From: Taibaiella helva | GTDB taxonomy: Bacteria > Bacteroidota > Bacteroidia > Chitinophagales > Chitinophagaceae | Direction of reading: 5' to 3' | Length of the DNA stretch: 64,000 nt | Assembly (NCBI RefSeq): GCF_003545695.1 | Contig: NZ_QUZZ01000003.1 | Span: 372,001-436,000 of the forward strand | Shown here: one piece after another, positions 25,277 to 33,705 of the stretch | Layout: each line of letters starts with the position of its first letter | How positions within the stretch are numbered: position 1 is the first letter of the stretch | The notes under the pieces: generated by a model | The model's input: the letters and a program-made list of their open reading frames with translations, nothing else | Database searches by the model: none | Told to the model about the DNA's origin: nothing | Translations under genes and position numbers: made by a program

Positions 25277-25310
25277 AAAGCGGCCGGTTTATCCGGCCGC
25301 TTTTCTTTTT
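25277..25310 (+). terminator. Intrinsic terminator of the Oar-like gene
   Basis: Arms AAAGCGGCCGG (25277-25287) and 25293-25303 with a 5-base loop and a T-rich tail. Confidence 0.85.
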
Positions 25311-25407
25311 GTCTTAGGGAAAGCATCTCAATGTTGCTGCAAGGAAAAGGTGCCAGGGATGCTTTCGGGCTTAAGTAATTTCCTGACTATCATTAGCAGG
25401 CGTCTTA

Positions 25408-25629
25408 TCAGGCGCAGCCGCTGGTCGGGCAGTTCTGGGCTCCTGTCGGGCAGTTGCCGCATACGGTTACCGGGTTCTGGGTAATACAGGGGCCGCAGTA
25501 AGAAATGCCTGCTGTATAGCAGAACTGTGAGGCTCCTCCAGCCAGCTGGTTTTGTTCCGGGTTGTCTAATGCAGTAATGGAACGCTTGTTCAGATCGAGC
25601 TTTTTGAGCTGCATGGCCTTCTTTTTCAT
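25408..25629 (-). CDS. Orphan GG-leader, Cys-rich RiPP precursor (class I lanthipeptide-like)
   Basis: A 73-residue peptide. The leader (1-32) has LKKLDLNKRSITAL and ends LAGG, which matches the Bacteroidota class I lanthipeptide/GG-leader precursor pattern. The 41-residue core has seven Cys (core positions 5, 13, 16, 25, 28, 35, 40) and eight Ser/Thr, enough for several lanthionine or disulfide links, with CGPC and CGNC pairs. Cleavage after GG by a C39-type peptidase/exporter would be expected. No dehydratase, cyclase or C39 transporter is in the window, so maturation enzymes must be elsewhere or the gene is a relic. ATG at 25614 is an alternative start. Confidence 0.8.
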   Translation of the reverse strand: MKKKAMQLKKLDLNKRSITALDNPEQNQLAGGASQFCYTAGISYCGPCITQNPVTVCGNCPTGAQNCPTSGCA

Positions 25630-25840
25630 AAGTTTTGATGTTTTTAGGTCATCTCCCTTGTCTTATCCGCCATAAGGAGTTTTCAGCGTTACTGTTGTTG
25701 GTGATGCGTTGTTAAAGCAACAGTATTTCCAAATCTATGATAATCGCTTTGCAGCCCGGACTGCCGTTTGGTGTCGTGTGGGGAATACTTTGTCGCAGGC
25801 CTGTTCCGCTTTGTGGCACGAAAGGAGGAGAAAAGAAAAA

Positions 25841-25866
25841 GGGCTGTCCGGTGATCCGGGCAGCCC
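25841..25866 (-). terminator. Intrinsic terminator of the desaturase gene
   Basis: Inverted arms 25841-25851 and 25856-25866 (GGGCTG and CAGCCC ends, one mismatch) with a T-rich run on the minus strand. Confidence 0.75.
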
Positions 25867-25893
25867 TGCAGTTATTTTAGAAAGAGATCAGCT

Positions 25894-26898
25894 TTATTCC
25901 TGTTCGCTCACCGTCTCCGTGGTTCCTGTTGCTTTCTCTGCCTTTTTCTTGCCCCTGTTGTCGCGGGCCATGCGTGAATACACCGAGATCTTCTTGTCGA
26001 AAAGGAACTGGAACAGCAATACGGTATAAGAAGTGTGATAACCCAAGGTGTTGTAGTATTGTCCGGCAAATTTGCGGATCTTGGGCAGCTTATTCCAGGG
26101 AACGGAAGGGAAATCATGGTGCTCGTTGTGATAGCCTACATTGAGGTTAACGGTATTGAGCGGGCCATAATAGCTTTTGGTTTCCTGGTCGCCATGAGTG
26201 AGGAAGTGTTCCTGTACCCAGCGCGCACCCAGCGGGTGCAGGCCGATGGAAAAAAAGAAGCTGGCCACGAGGTAAACGGTACCCTTTGCACCGAAGAAAT
26301 ACACGACAGCCGCCATGAACGCGATCTGGATGATCCAGTTGACTACAGTCCAGGCGTCGAAGATCTTGATCTCTTTGGTCAGGCGCAGGGGACGCAGGGC
26401 CTGAAACACCGGATAGAAGAGCAGCCACAAGGCTTTGCCTACTGGGGCATTATTGATCAGCTTGGCTTCCCAGCGGAAAGGCATGTCGGCGTCGACGGCT
26501 TCCACGCCCTGGAAAGAGTGATGCTTGAGGTGGTATTTGGTAAAAGAGATCGAACTGGGAAATACCTGCGGCAGATTGGCGATAAGGCTCGCAATGGTGT
26601 TCAGGGTGCGGTTCTTGAACAGCAGGTTGTGAGAGCACTCGTGAACGCATACATAGAGGGTATGGCAAGCGAAGGCGCCTACCAGGTAAGCCACTACGAA
26701 AATCGCCCACCAGGGCATGTCTTTGGTAAAATAAGAGAGGACTACCTGTATGCCTACGCACAGCAGGATAACCAGTAAAGTATAGGGATTCCTTCCGATA
26801 AGGGTCCTGATCTCGGGATGTTTCTGAATGATCTCCTTGGTACGTGCTTTATGTGGTTCAGGGTTGTCCGACCAGCGAAAAGAAGTTAATTTTGCCAT
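25894..26898 (-). CDS. Sphingolipid delta-4 desaturase-like membrane desaturase
   Basis: A 334-residue di-iron membrane desaturase. The three His boxes are complete: HECSH (86-90), HLKHH (123-127) and HNEHH (257-261). The N-terminus, with PHKARTKEIIQKHPEI followed by a hydrophobic region, and the C-terminal SYYGPLNTVNLNVGYHNEHH, HDFPSVP and ISVYSRMAR are closely similar to dihydroceramide delta-4 desaturases (DEGS1 family) of eukaryotes as I recall them. This suggests insertion of a 4,5 double bond in a ceramide, plausible because many Bacteroidota make sphingolipids. A generic acyl-lipid desaturase remains possible. The tail after 315 is Lys/Glu-rich. It has its own terminator. Confidence 0.88.
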   Translation of the reverse strand: MAKLTSFRWSDNPEPHKARTKEIIQKHPEIRTLIGRNPYTLLVILLCVGIQVVLSYFTKDMPWWAIFVVAYLVGAFACHTLYVCVHECSHNLLFKNRTLNTIASLIANLPQVFPSSISFTKYHLKHHSFQGVEAVDADMPFRWEAKLINNAPVGKALWLLFYPVFQALRPLRLTKEIKIFDAWTVVNWIIQIAFMAAVVYFFGAKGTVYLVASFFFSIGLHPLGARWVQEHFLTHGDQETKSYYGPLNTVNLNVGYHNEHHDFPSVPWNKLPKIRKFAGQYYNTLGYHTSYTVLLFQFLFDKKISVYSRMARDNRGKKKAEKATGTTETVSEQE

Positions 26899-26996
26899 CT
26901 CAGTATTCTAGCTAGAAATAATGGGCAAAAGTAATGAATACTTAAGAAATCTGGCTTAGCAATTTCCTATCCTTATATATTAAACTATCGTACACC

Positions 26997-27602
26997 ATGC
27001 GCCGTATCGCCGGATTCTTGTTTCGTTCGTTCCTGCAGGGCTTAGTTATCCTGGGGCCAATTGGCGTTACTGCTTATGCGATCTATTTTGTATTCACCAG
27101 CCTGGACCGGATGGTGCCCTACGTGTCGGAATGGGCTCCGGGCGTGGGCTTTATGATCGTGGTGGTTTTTATCACGTTGGTCGGCTACACGGGTACGCGC
27201 TTCTTTTTCGGGCGCTGGATCGTAGAAGGGTTCAGCTACCTGCTCGAGCATACGCCGGGGATCAAGCATATCTACTCGTCAGTCAAAGATGTGATCGATT
27301 CCTTTGTCGGCGATAAGAAGAAATTCAACAGTCCCGTGTGGGTACGTACCAGCGAGCAGCCCGAAATATGGCGTATCGGCTTTCTTACCCGCCAGGACCT
27401 GGGCGAGTTGGGTATGGGAGACAAAGTGGCCGTATACCTGCCGCATTCCTATGCGATCTCCGGTTGGGTGATCATTGTGGACAGCGATACAATTAAGCCG
27501 GTTGAAGGAATGAATGCCGCTGAAGCGATGAAATTCGCGGTAAGCGGCGGTATTGCCGGCTTGCATGTGCACGAGCATCATCACGAAGAGACCAAGGCAT
27601 AG
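26997..27602 (+). CDS. DUF502 membrane protein
   Basis: A 201-residue protein of the DUF502 family: two N-terminal membrane helices (GLVILGPIGVTAYAIYFVF and FMIVVVFITLVGYTGTRFF), then a soluble part with PGIKHIYSSVKDVIDSF and the conserved VYLPHSYAISGWVIIVD stretch. The C-terminus is His-rich (HVHEHHHEE), which may bind metal or be incidental. Its function is not established in any species to my knowledge. It is divergent from the desaturase with about 100 bases between them. Confidence 0.9.
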   Translation: MRRIAGFLFRSFLQGLVILGPIGVTAYAIYFVFTSLDRMVPYVSEWAPGVGFMIVVVFITLVGYTGTRFFFGRWIVEGFSYLLEHTPGIKHIYSSVKDVIDSFVGDKKKFNSPVWVRTSEQPEIWRIGFLTRQDLGELGMGDKVAVYLPHSYAISGWVIIVDSDTIKPVEGMNAAEAMKFAVSGGIAGLHVHEHHHEETKA

Positions 27603-27681
27603 CTTTCTTTACAGGCAAGCGCGGTGCAAGCAGGGTTTCAGGCCTGCAGGCGCCGCCCTTCGCGCATTACGGATGATAAGA

Positions 27682-28161
27682 TCAATGTTTGTTGAGCAGC
27701 ACGCTGGCATAGGCCATTACCCCTTCTTCCCGGCCTACAAACCCCAGCTGTTCCGTAGTAGTAGCCTTAATAGACACGTCGGTGCGTGGAATGCCCAGGG
27801 TAGTCGCAATGGCATCGATCATTTTGGGGATATGCGGCTTGATCTTCGGCTCCTGCAGGCACACCGTACTGTCGATATTGACAAGCCAGTATCCCTTTTC
27901 CTTTACCATATTGTAGCTCCTGCGCAGCAATACTTTACTGTCAATCCCCTTGTAGCGGACATCTGTATCCGGGAAATGCGTGCCGATGTCTCCCAGGCCT
28001 ACCGCGCCCAGCAGGGCGTCGCAGATGGCATGTAGCAATACATCGGCATCCGAATGACCCACAGCGCCTTTATGATGCTCCAGCTGTATGCCGCCCAGCC
28101 AGAAGGGTATTCCTTCCTGCAGACGGTGAAAATCGATTCCGTTTCCAATACGTAATTGCAT
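27682..28161 (-). CDS. ispF: 2-C-methyl-D-erythritol 2,4-cyclodiphosphate synthase
   Basis: A 159-residue enzyme of the MEP isoprenoid pathway that closes the cyclodiphosphate ring and releases CMP. It begins with the signature GNGIDFHRL, whose Asp and His are metal and substrate ligands, and continues with GHSDADVLLHAICDALLG and GDIGTHFPDTD. The C-terminal half has the usual SIKATTTEQLGF motif. Length is standard. It stands alone with a perfect bidirectional terminator behind its start. The isoprenoids it helps make include quinone side chains and undecaprenyl carriers. Confidence 0.97.
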   Translation of the reverse strand: MQLRIGNGIDFHRLQEGIPFWLGGIQLEHHKGAVGHSDADVLLHAICDALLGAVGLGDIGTHFPDTDVRYKGIDSKVLLRRSYNMVKEKGYWLVNIDSTVCLQEPKIKPHIPKMIDAIATTLGIPRTDVSIKATTTEQLGFVGREEGVMAYASVLLNKH

Positions 28162-28211
28162 GATGATAAATATTCCGTGGATAAAATATGTTATGGTGTA
28201 TGCATGGCAAA

Positions 28212-28260
28212 AATAAAAAAGCCGTTTTTACCGGGCAAATGTAAAAACGGCTTTTTTATT
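28212..28260. terminator. Perfect bidirectional hairpin between ispF and porV
   Basis: Perfect 20-base arms (28212-28231 and 28241-28260) around CGGGCAAAT, each ending in an A/T run. It lies in front of ispF and behind porV, so it most likely ends porV transcripts, with an ispF promoter between it and the gene. Confidence 0.75.
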
Positions 28261-28362
28261 TAAGGGTATCTTCCTTCAGGAAGAGAATTTGGTAAGGTGA
28301 TAGACTATCCGGTACGAAAACAGCCAATTGAATTTTGTCCCAAGCCTATCACCTTAGTCTGC

Positions 28363-29541
28363 TTAGCCTTCTTTTTTCTGGAAGAAGGACTTATCGAAAT
28401 CGAAAAGTAAAGAGAAGCGGAGGGTGTTGGACAGCGGGTTACGCGCTACGCCGGATCCGGAGGGAACCAGGTAAGAGAAGTTCAGGCCGAATACGCTGTA
28501 GCGTACACCCAAACCGCAGGTAAAGTACTGACGATCACCGTTATTCTTGTTTTCATAAAAATAACCGGCACGTACCGCAAACTGATCCTGGTACCAGTAC
28601 TCACCACCTATAGAGATGGTAGTGCCGTAGCCGGGAGGTGCTTTGGTGAAAGAGCCCAGCATGCCGGATACCACGCCGTCATTGGGAATATAACCACCCG
28701 AATCCACGCCGTTCACATCTTTATAGTAACGGGGAGCCGGAACGAGGGCCTTATTCAGATCCAGTGCGGCCGTCACTTTATTGTAAGCATCGATCTTATA
28801 GGTATATGCTGCACCCAGGCCAAGGTTGATCGGCAGGAAGTCGCGCTGGTTTTGCGAATAGCTGATCTTTGAGCCCACATTGGACAATACGGCGCCGGCG
28901 CTGAAGGTACCGCTGCGGTCTTCTGCCATTTCTTTGGTCGAGGTGTAAAAGACGCCTGCGTCTACAGCAAAGGCTTTACCCGGGCTATAAGCGCCGGCCT
29001 CGTTGGGTGCGCCTGCTGCAATGTTGGAACTGATGTAACGCATTGTCGCGCCTACCGAAAGCTGGTTGGAAAGACGGATAGAATAACCAAGGTCGAAGGA
29101 GAACTCCCTGGGCTTACCGCTACCGGCGGGTTGGGCATCGAAAGTCGTATAGTCGATATTACCCAGGTTGAAATAACGCAGAGAGGCGCTGATAGCCTGG
29201 TTGCTTTCCTTCCCGAATTTCTTGTAGGCAGAAAGATAACCCATGAAAACATCGGGAACAAGGTCTTTCAGCCAGGGAGTATAAGTTACGGAAATGCCCA
29301 TATCCTTGGGGCTCATAGCCAGCTTGGCAACATTCCAGTATTGGGCATTTGCGTCAGGAGATAAGGCGATGCCGACATCACCCATAGCGCCGCTGCGGGC
29401 ATCGGGTGAAATGCGTAAAAAGGGTACTGCGGTAGTAATTGCACCAACCCTTCCATCTACTCCGGTTCGTTGTGCGTAAGTTTGGGTACCTATTAAGCCG
29501 GTCAGCATAGTCAGCCCGACAATAGCAAAGCGTTTAGCCAT
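28363..29541 (-). CDS. porV: T9SS outer-membrane shuttle protein PorV
   Basis: A 392-residue outer-membrane beta-barrel matching PorV (LptO), which takes T9SS cargo from the translocon to the PorU sortase. After the signal peptide (TQTYAQ) comes a GRVGAITTAVPFLRISPDARSGAMGDVGIA segment typical of the family (here given in parts: AVPFLRISPDARSGAMGD), then AQYWNVAKLAM and strands to the C-terminal FLF-type end. Length fits. It lies 201 bases downstream of porU, on the same strand but with its own -7 box and a terminator between. It should service the T9SS-tailed proteins in this window. Confidence 0.93.
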   Translation of the reverse strand: MAKRFAIVGLTMLTGLIGTQTYAQRTGVDGRVGAITTAVPFLRISPDARSGAMGDVGIALSPDANAQYWNVAKLAMSPKDMGISVTYTPWLKDLVPDVFMGYLSAYKKFGKESNQAISASLRYFNLGNIDYTTFDAQPAGSGKPREFSFDLGYSIRLSNQLSVGATMRYISSNIAAGAPNEAGAYSPGKAFAVDAGVFYTSTKEMAEDRSGTFSAGAVLSNVGSKISYSQNQRDFLPINLGLGAAYTYKIDAYNKVTAALDLNKALVPAPRYYKDVNGVDSGGYIPNDGVVSGMLGSFTKAPPGYGTTISIGGEYWYQDQFAVRAGYFYENKNNGDRQYFTCGLGVRYSVFGLNFSYLVPSGSGVARNPLSNTLRFSLLFDFDKSFFQKKEG

Positions 29542-29652
29542 TCGTCTTCTTGTTAGTTAATAATATAAGTTTAATGTAGAAGTGTTGCTACAATAGGCTT
29601 TATCAGAAGAGGTTTTGGATTTGACCAATCTTGTTTTGTTAATAACAGGTGG

Positions 29653-29660
29653 CAAAGATA
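29653..29660 (-). promoter_or_regulatory. -7 box (TATCTTTG) of porV
   Basis: Minus-strand full match to TAnnTTTG, about 110 bases before the porV start. Confidence 0.4.
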
Positions 29661-29700
29661 AGGTAAAAATATCCAGATCGCGGATTAATATTATAATAAT

Positions 29701-29725
29701 GACCGGGCAGGGTTTCTGCCCGGTC
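29701..29725 (-). terminator. Intrinsic terminator of porU
   Basis: Perfect 10-base arms (GACCGGGCAG at 29701-29710 and 29716-29725), followed on the minus strand by an A/T-rich run. Confidence 0.75.
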
Positions 29726-29742
29726 ACCGGGCAATGTATCTA

Positions 29743-32700
29743 TTAACGGAGCAACACCAGTTTTTGGTATGCTTTTGCCTTGATTCCTTTAGCGGTTTTT
29801 ACATCCAGGCGGTAAAAGTATACGCCTTTAACCAGGGGTACGCCGCCTTCGCCCAGGCCATCCCAGGTTATTTCCGTACGGTTGCCGGTTGTGGTCAGGT
29901 TCTGCCTGATCACTTTAACCAGCTGGCCGGATGCGGAATAAATAGCCAGGCTTACATCCATATCCTCATTTTCCAGGTTATGCTGGAATACAAAATGGGT
30001 GATGTTGGTCATGGGGTTGGGGTAGTTGTAGAGGTCGCTGATAAAGCCCTTGTCCTGGTTCTTTACCTCAAACACTACGGTGCCTTCGCCGGAGTTGTTA
30101 TAAACATCCCATGCTTTTACACGGATGGTATGCATCCCGTCGGGGAGGTTCCGCAGCTGAAAATTGCGGATATAACCCTTCCTGTAATCGTTGGGCTCGG
30201 TGCTGAAATAGCTGCTGATGGGCATGGGATTCTGAACATCGTCGTCCAGTATCGCAACCATATCATGGCCGATAGAGCTTCCGGAAATGTTGAAGCCGTT
30301 GTCATCGTACATCTTCACAAAGAGCGTCGGGTTGGGTCCGGTTACGCCGCCATTCCTGAACTTGTCGTTGTCTATGAAAGGCTGCACGATGGGCGCATCA
30401 TTGTCTTCACCGGCTTTATCGTTGTAGCCCCCTACCGTGTAGCTGCTGTCGATGCCCGATGCATCAGTTACGTCGCTATTGGCATAATAGCTGATCTTGC
30501 CCTTGCCATAGCTGTAATTGATATCCTTGGGCGCAATAAAACTGGCTGAAAAGTGGCCGCCGGTCACGGTGCCCTGTACATTGGCGACAACAGTGGTCTG
30601 CAGAGGAAAGCTGGCAGTAGTGTTTGGATCGGGGTTTACCGTCTGGACTTTGCGCATTTTATCATAGATAGTCACATATACAACACCATTGAAGTCGTTC
30701 AGCACATTATCGTTCTGGTCTTTCACAAAGCCGCTGAGCACATACCGGCCCAATGCTTTGATGGTATCCGTATCAAATGCGCTGCCGTCCTGTTCCATCT
30801 GGAGCTTTTCGGTAACCACTTTGTGCACGGGCATAGCGATATAGAGGGCAGGGTCGCCCAGCACGGCATATTTGTGGTTGTTCATGGGGTCGTTGATAAA
30901 AGTAGTTTTTCCTGTACGCAGCGCTTCGCCCAGGTTGCGCCATTTCCCTTGTGCGTCTTTACCAAACTGCGCATGCGTGTAGGCAGTATTGAGGCTTTTA
31001 TTGGGACCGGGATAAACCACCTGCGTGGTCGTGATCATGGCGATAGCGCCATATTCGGGGCTTATGGTGAGCTTGGCGCCGGCTGAACGCTGCCCGGGGT
31101 CGTCGAAGCGGCCGAAGTCGCAGGTGGCTGTAACCATTACGGGCAGCTTATCCTTATTTTTCCAGGCATTATAGTCTTCAGAGGTAAGGATAGCTTCGTG
31201 GGCCCAGCGCTCGGGACTACCATGGCCGGTATAGCTGGCGAGCACGGTGCCGGCGGCAATCTGGTCATCTGTTGCTTTATTAGCCGTAGGATAACGGGGT
31301 CCCGCAGGTGTGCTGACCTCGCTCATGGCATCACAATAGATCTTGTACACATTATACACATTAGCCGAATCGTAGAAAAAACGGTTTACTGTTTCGCAGT
31401 CATCAAGGTGGTTCATCGAATTATTCTTCTCGGTAGCCATGTTGTCATGGTCGTCGGCAATATAGGTGACCACATTTTTCCAGGGGCCGAAGGAGGCCGG
31501 GCTGACATAGTGCTTTACCTTGTTGACATAATCCTGAGCTTCCTGGGCAGTATAGGCCGGTATCCTCCCGGTGCCTACATCTACGATATGAAGTGTCGGG
31601 TACAGTAAAGGATCGGCATTGATATCATCATTTTCATCCAGCAGCGCAAAGAAGTCGTCTGAAGAAAAGGCCGAAGTGCTCATCGTGCTGTTATACGTCT
31701 CGTAGGTGGGGACAAAATTGGTGTTGAAGCCGATGCGGTTTTTATAGTCGTAGGAAGCTGCTCCCATAAACAATACGTTCCGGATCATACCGGCTCCGCT
31801 GCTCTGTGCGCGGTTGTAGAACATGCGGACAAAGTTGCGGATACCGCCGATGTCCTGCCCGCCGGAAGAAAACTCATTGTAGATCTGGCCCAGGGGCACC
31901 ACGGCTACGGTTATCCCGTCTTTCTGGCGGTGAAAGTTGGCCAGGTCTTCAGATGCTGCCCTGAACGCTTCCGGCGTTACGATCAGGAAGTCGACCTGAC
32001 TCATGCCGTGCAGGTCCTGGTTGGCCACATTGCCTATAGCAACAGGAGTGCCGTACTGGCTGCCGTCGTATGCGATAAATTCCTTGAGGCTTTTACCAGC
32101 CCTGGAAAAAGTATAGCTGCCGCTGCCCGGGCTGCCCTCCAGGTTGACCGGCGAAAAGGGGTTGGTAATATCCCATACTTTCAGGCTGCCTGGTGCATTC
32201 TGCAGCGTATAAGAAGCGTTTTCGCCTGCCGGAATAGTGGTGCTCTGCCAGGAACGGAAGGCAAGCTGGGGGCCGGAAAATACCGGCTGCCGCTTATAGT
32301 TGAAGCAGACATAGTCAACATAAGCCGCTCCTGTACCGGAGGGGAAGTACTGGAACCTTAAGGGAACCGGGCCGCTGCCTCCCGGAGCGTCGACGGAATC
32401 AAGCCTGGTGCTGGGAAAAATGAGCAGATCTTCATTTGGCGCCTGCCCCAGGATTGATGTGGCTACCGTTACATTATTAAAGCTCATCCTCAGGCTGTTG
32501 CCACTGTTGGTGTTGATATTGCCTACATTGGACCTGATCCTGATCTTGCCAACAGCAGGCCCCAGGTTCACATTCATGGTTTGCGAAGGATTGCTGGTTC
32601 CGATAGAGTTCATTTTATAGCCCCACCACATCTTTCCTATAGAGCCAAGGTTAAAGCTGTCGCTGTCGATCAGGTAGTAGTCGTCGAAGGTGGAAACATT

Positions 32701-33522
32701 GAGCGTTGCCGGCGCTGTGGCAGCTTCGCTGGTAATGCGCTTGCCCGGTCCGAGATCAAAGTTCAGGAAATAATAGCTCTGGTTCTCGTAATAGTTGCTG
32801 GTGTGATTGAAGCTTTGATTCACAGAATCCTTGCTCCATAAGGTGGGGCCATTGGCATAGAACAGTACATAATCGCCGGGAGCGAAGCTGCTGCCGGAGC
32901 TCTGTACCAGGATGGCATTTTCGATCAGGTCCTCGGGCTGATCGTTGGTTACTTTTTCGGGCAATACCGTACCGCCGTTGCCATAAACACGGATATTGGC
33001 CGGGTCGATGCCAGCCGGGTTGATGCCCATGCTTTGCAGGAAATTGTAATCGATCTTGTAAATGCCCCGGGAAGGCACCGCGATCTTGTACCAGGTGCCC
33101 GATGCCAGCACCGAATGCGGCACATCCGTCGGCTTTTGAACAATGTTGCCTGAACCGTCGTCCGTTTCGGTTACCTCCAGGTCGAAGGAGACCAGGCGTT
33201 CCGCGCGACCGTCAACGATACGGTAGGCAGGTATCTGCACAAAAGCCATCATTTGTTTGCGCTCTATACCCGTAAAGATGTCCGGCTCAAAGCCACCGGT
33301 CTTCCTGACGCCGGCAGGTACAGCAGCTACAGGCTCTGTCTTTACGTTAATCAATTTTACAATAGGAGTGCTGTTGTATTTCAGTTGGATCTTCTCCGAT
33401 ACGACGCCCTTATTGGTATTGTAGCTATTAACGGTATGATGGGATACCACTACTTTTTGTTGTGCCGAGAGGCAAAAGGGAACTGCGCCAAGCAACCAAA
33501 CACACAAGAAAAATTTCTTCAT
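29743..33522 (-). CDS. porU: T9SS sortase PorU (C25 peptidase)
   Basis: A 1259-residue gingipain-like (C25) cysteine peptidase that acts as the T9SS sortase: it cuts the sorting tail and attaches cargo at the cell surface. The catalytic pair is visible as His767 in SYTGHGSPERW and Cys801 in VTATCDFGRFDDP, 34 residues apart. The signal peptide ends LSAQ, the N-terminal 450 residues are the large PorU-specific region, and the last 85 residues form its own T9SS-like tail (LYNYPNPMTNITHFVFQ). Length is typical. porV follows, as in other Bacteroidota. Confidence 0.95.
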   Translation of the reverse strand: MKKFFLCVWLLGAVPFCLSAQQKVVVSHHTVNSYNTNKGVVSEKIQLKYNSTPIVKLINVKTEPVAAVPAGVRKTGGFEPDIFTGIERKQMMAFVQIPAYRIVDGRAERLVSFDLEVTETDDGSGNIVQKPTDVPHSVLASGTWYKIAVPSRGIYKIDYNFLQSMGINPAGIDPANIRVYGNGGTVLPEKVTNDQPEDLIENAILVQSSGSSFAPGDYVLFYANGPTLWSKDSVNQSFNHTSNYYENQSYYFLNFDLGPGKRITSEAATAPATLNVSTFDDYYLIDSDSFNLGSIGKMWWGYKMNSIGTSNPSQTMNVNLGPAVGKIRIRSNVGNINTNSGNSLRMSFNNVTVATSILGQAPNEDLLIFPSTRLDSVDAPGGSGPVPLRFQYFPSGTGAAYVDYVCFNYKRQPVFSGPQLAFRSWQSTTIPAGENASYTLQNAPGSLKVWDITNPFSPVNLEGSPGSGSYTFSRAGKSLKEFIAYDGSQYGTPVAIGNVANQDLHGMSQVDFLIVTPEAFRAASEDLANFHRQKDGITVAVVPLGQIYNEFSSGGQDIGGIRNFVRMFYNRAQSSGAGMIRNVLFMGAASYDYKNRIGFNTNFVPTYETYNSTMSTSAFSSDDFFALLDENDDINADPLLYPTLHIVDVGTGRIPAYTAQEAQDYVNKVKHYVSPASFGPWKNVVTYIADDHDNMATEKNNSMNHLDDCETVNRFFYDSANVYNVYKIYCDAMSEVSTPAGPRYPTANKATDDQIAAGTVLASYTGHGSPERWAHEAILTSEDYNAWKNKDKLPVMVTATCDFGRFDDPGQRSAGAKLTISPEYGAIAMITTTQVVYPGPNKSLNTAYTHAQFGKDAQGKWRNLGEALRTGKTTFINDPMNNHKYAVLGDPALYIAMPVHKVVTEKLQMEQDGSAFDTDTIKALGRYVLSGFVKDQNDNVLNDFNGVVYVTIYDKMRKVQTVNPDPNTTASFPLQTTVVANVQGTVTGGHFSASFIAPKDINYSYGKGKISYYANSDVTDASGIDSSYTVGGYNDKAGEDNDAPIVQPFIDNDKFRNGGVTGPNPTLFVKMYDDNGFNISGSSIGHDMVAILDDDVQNPMPISSYFSTEPNDYRKGYIRNFQLRNLPDGMHTIRVKAWDVYNNSGEGTVVFEVKNQDKGFISDLYNYPNPMTNITHFVFQHNLENEDMDVSLAIYSASGQLVKVIRQNLTTTGNRTEITWDGLGEGGVPLVKGVYFYRLDVKTAKGIKAKAYQKLVLLR

Positions 33523-33705
33523 TCTGAAAATTTTAGGATAGTAATCCCGCTCCCGGGTACTATATAACGTAAAATACCAAGCTGTAGTATAGCGAAAAGG
33601 CTACCAAAATTACACGAAAAAAGACAGATTCAGACTCCGGTATCGTGGGGTAGGGAATTGTTATTAACGAAAGGGACCGGCCATCAAGACAAAAGAAGTC
33701 TGTCG

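Noticed and set aside
25709-26029. A 106-codon plus-strand open frame between the RiPP precursor and the desaturase
   Set aside because: It runs across the terminator into the antisense of the desaturase and has no start signal or family resemblance.
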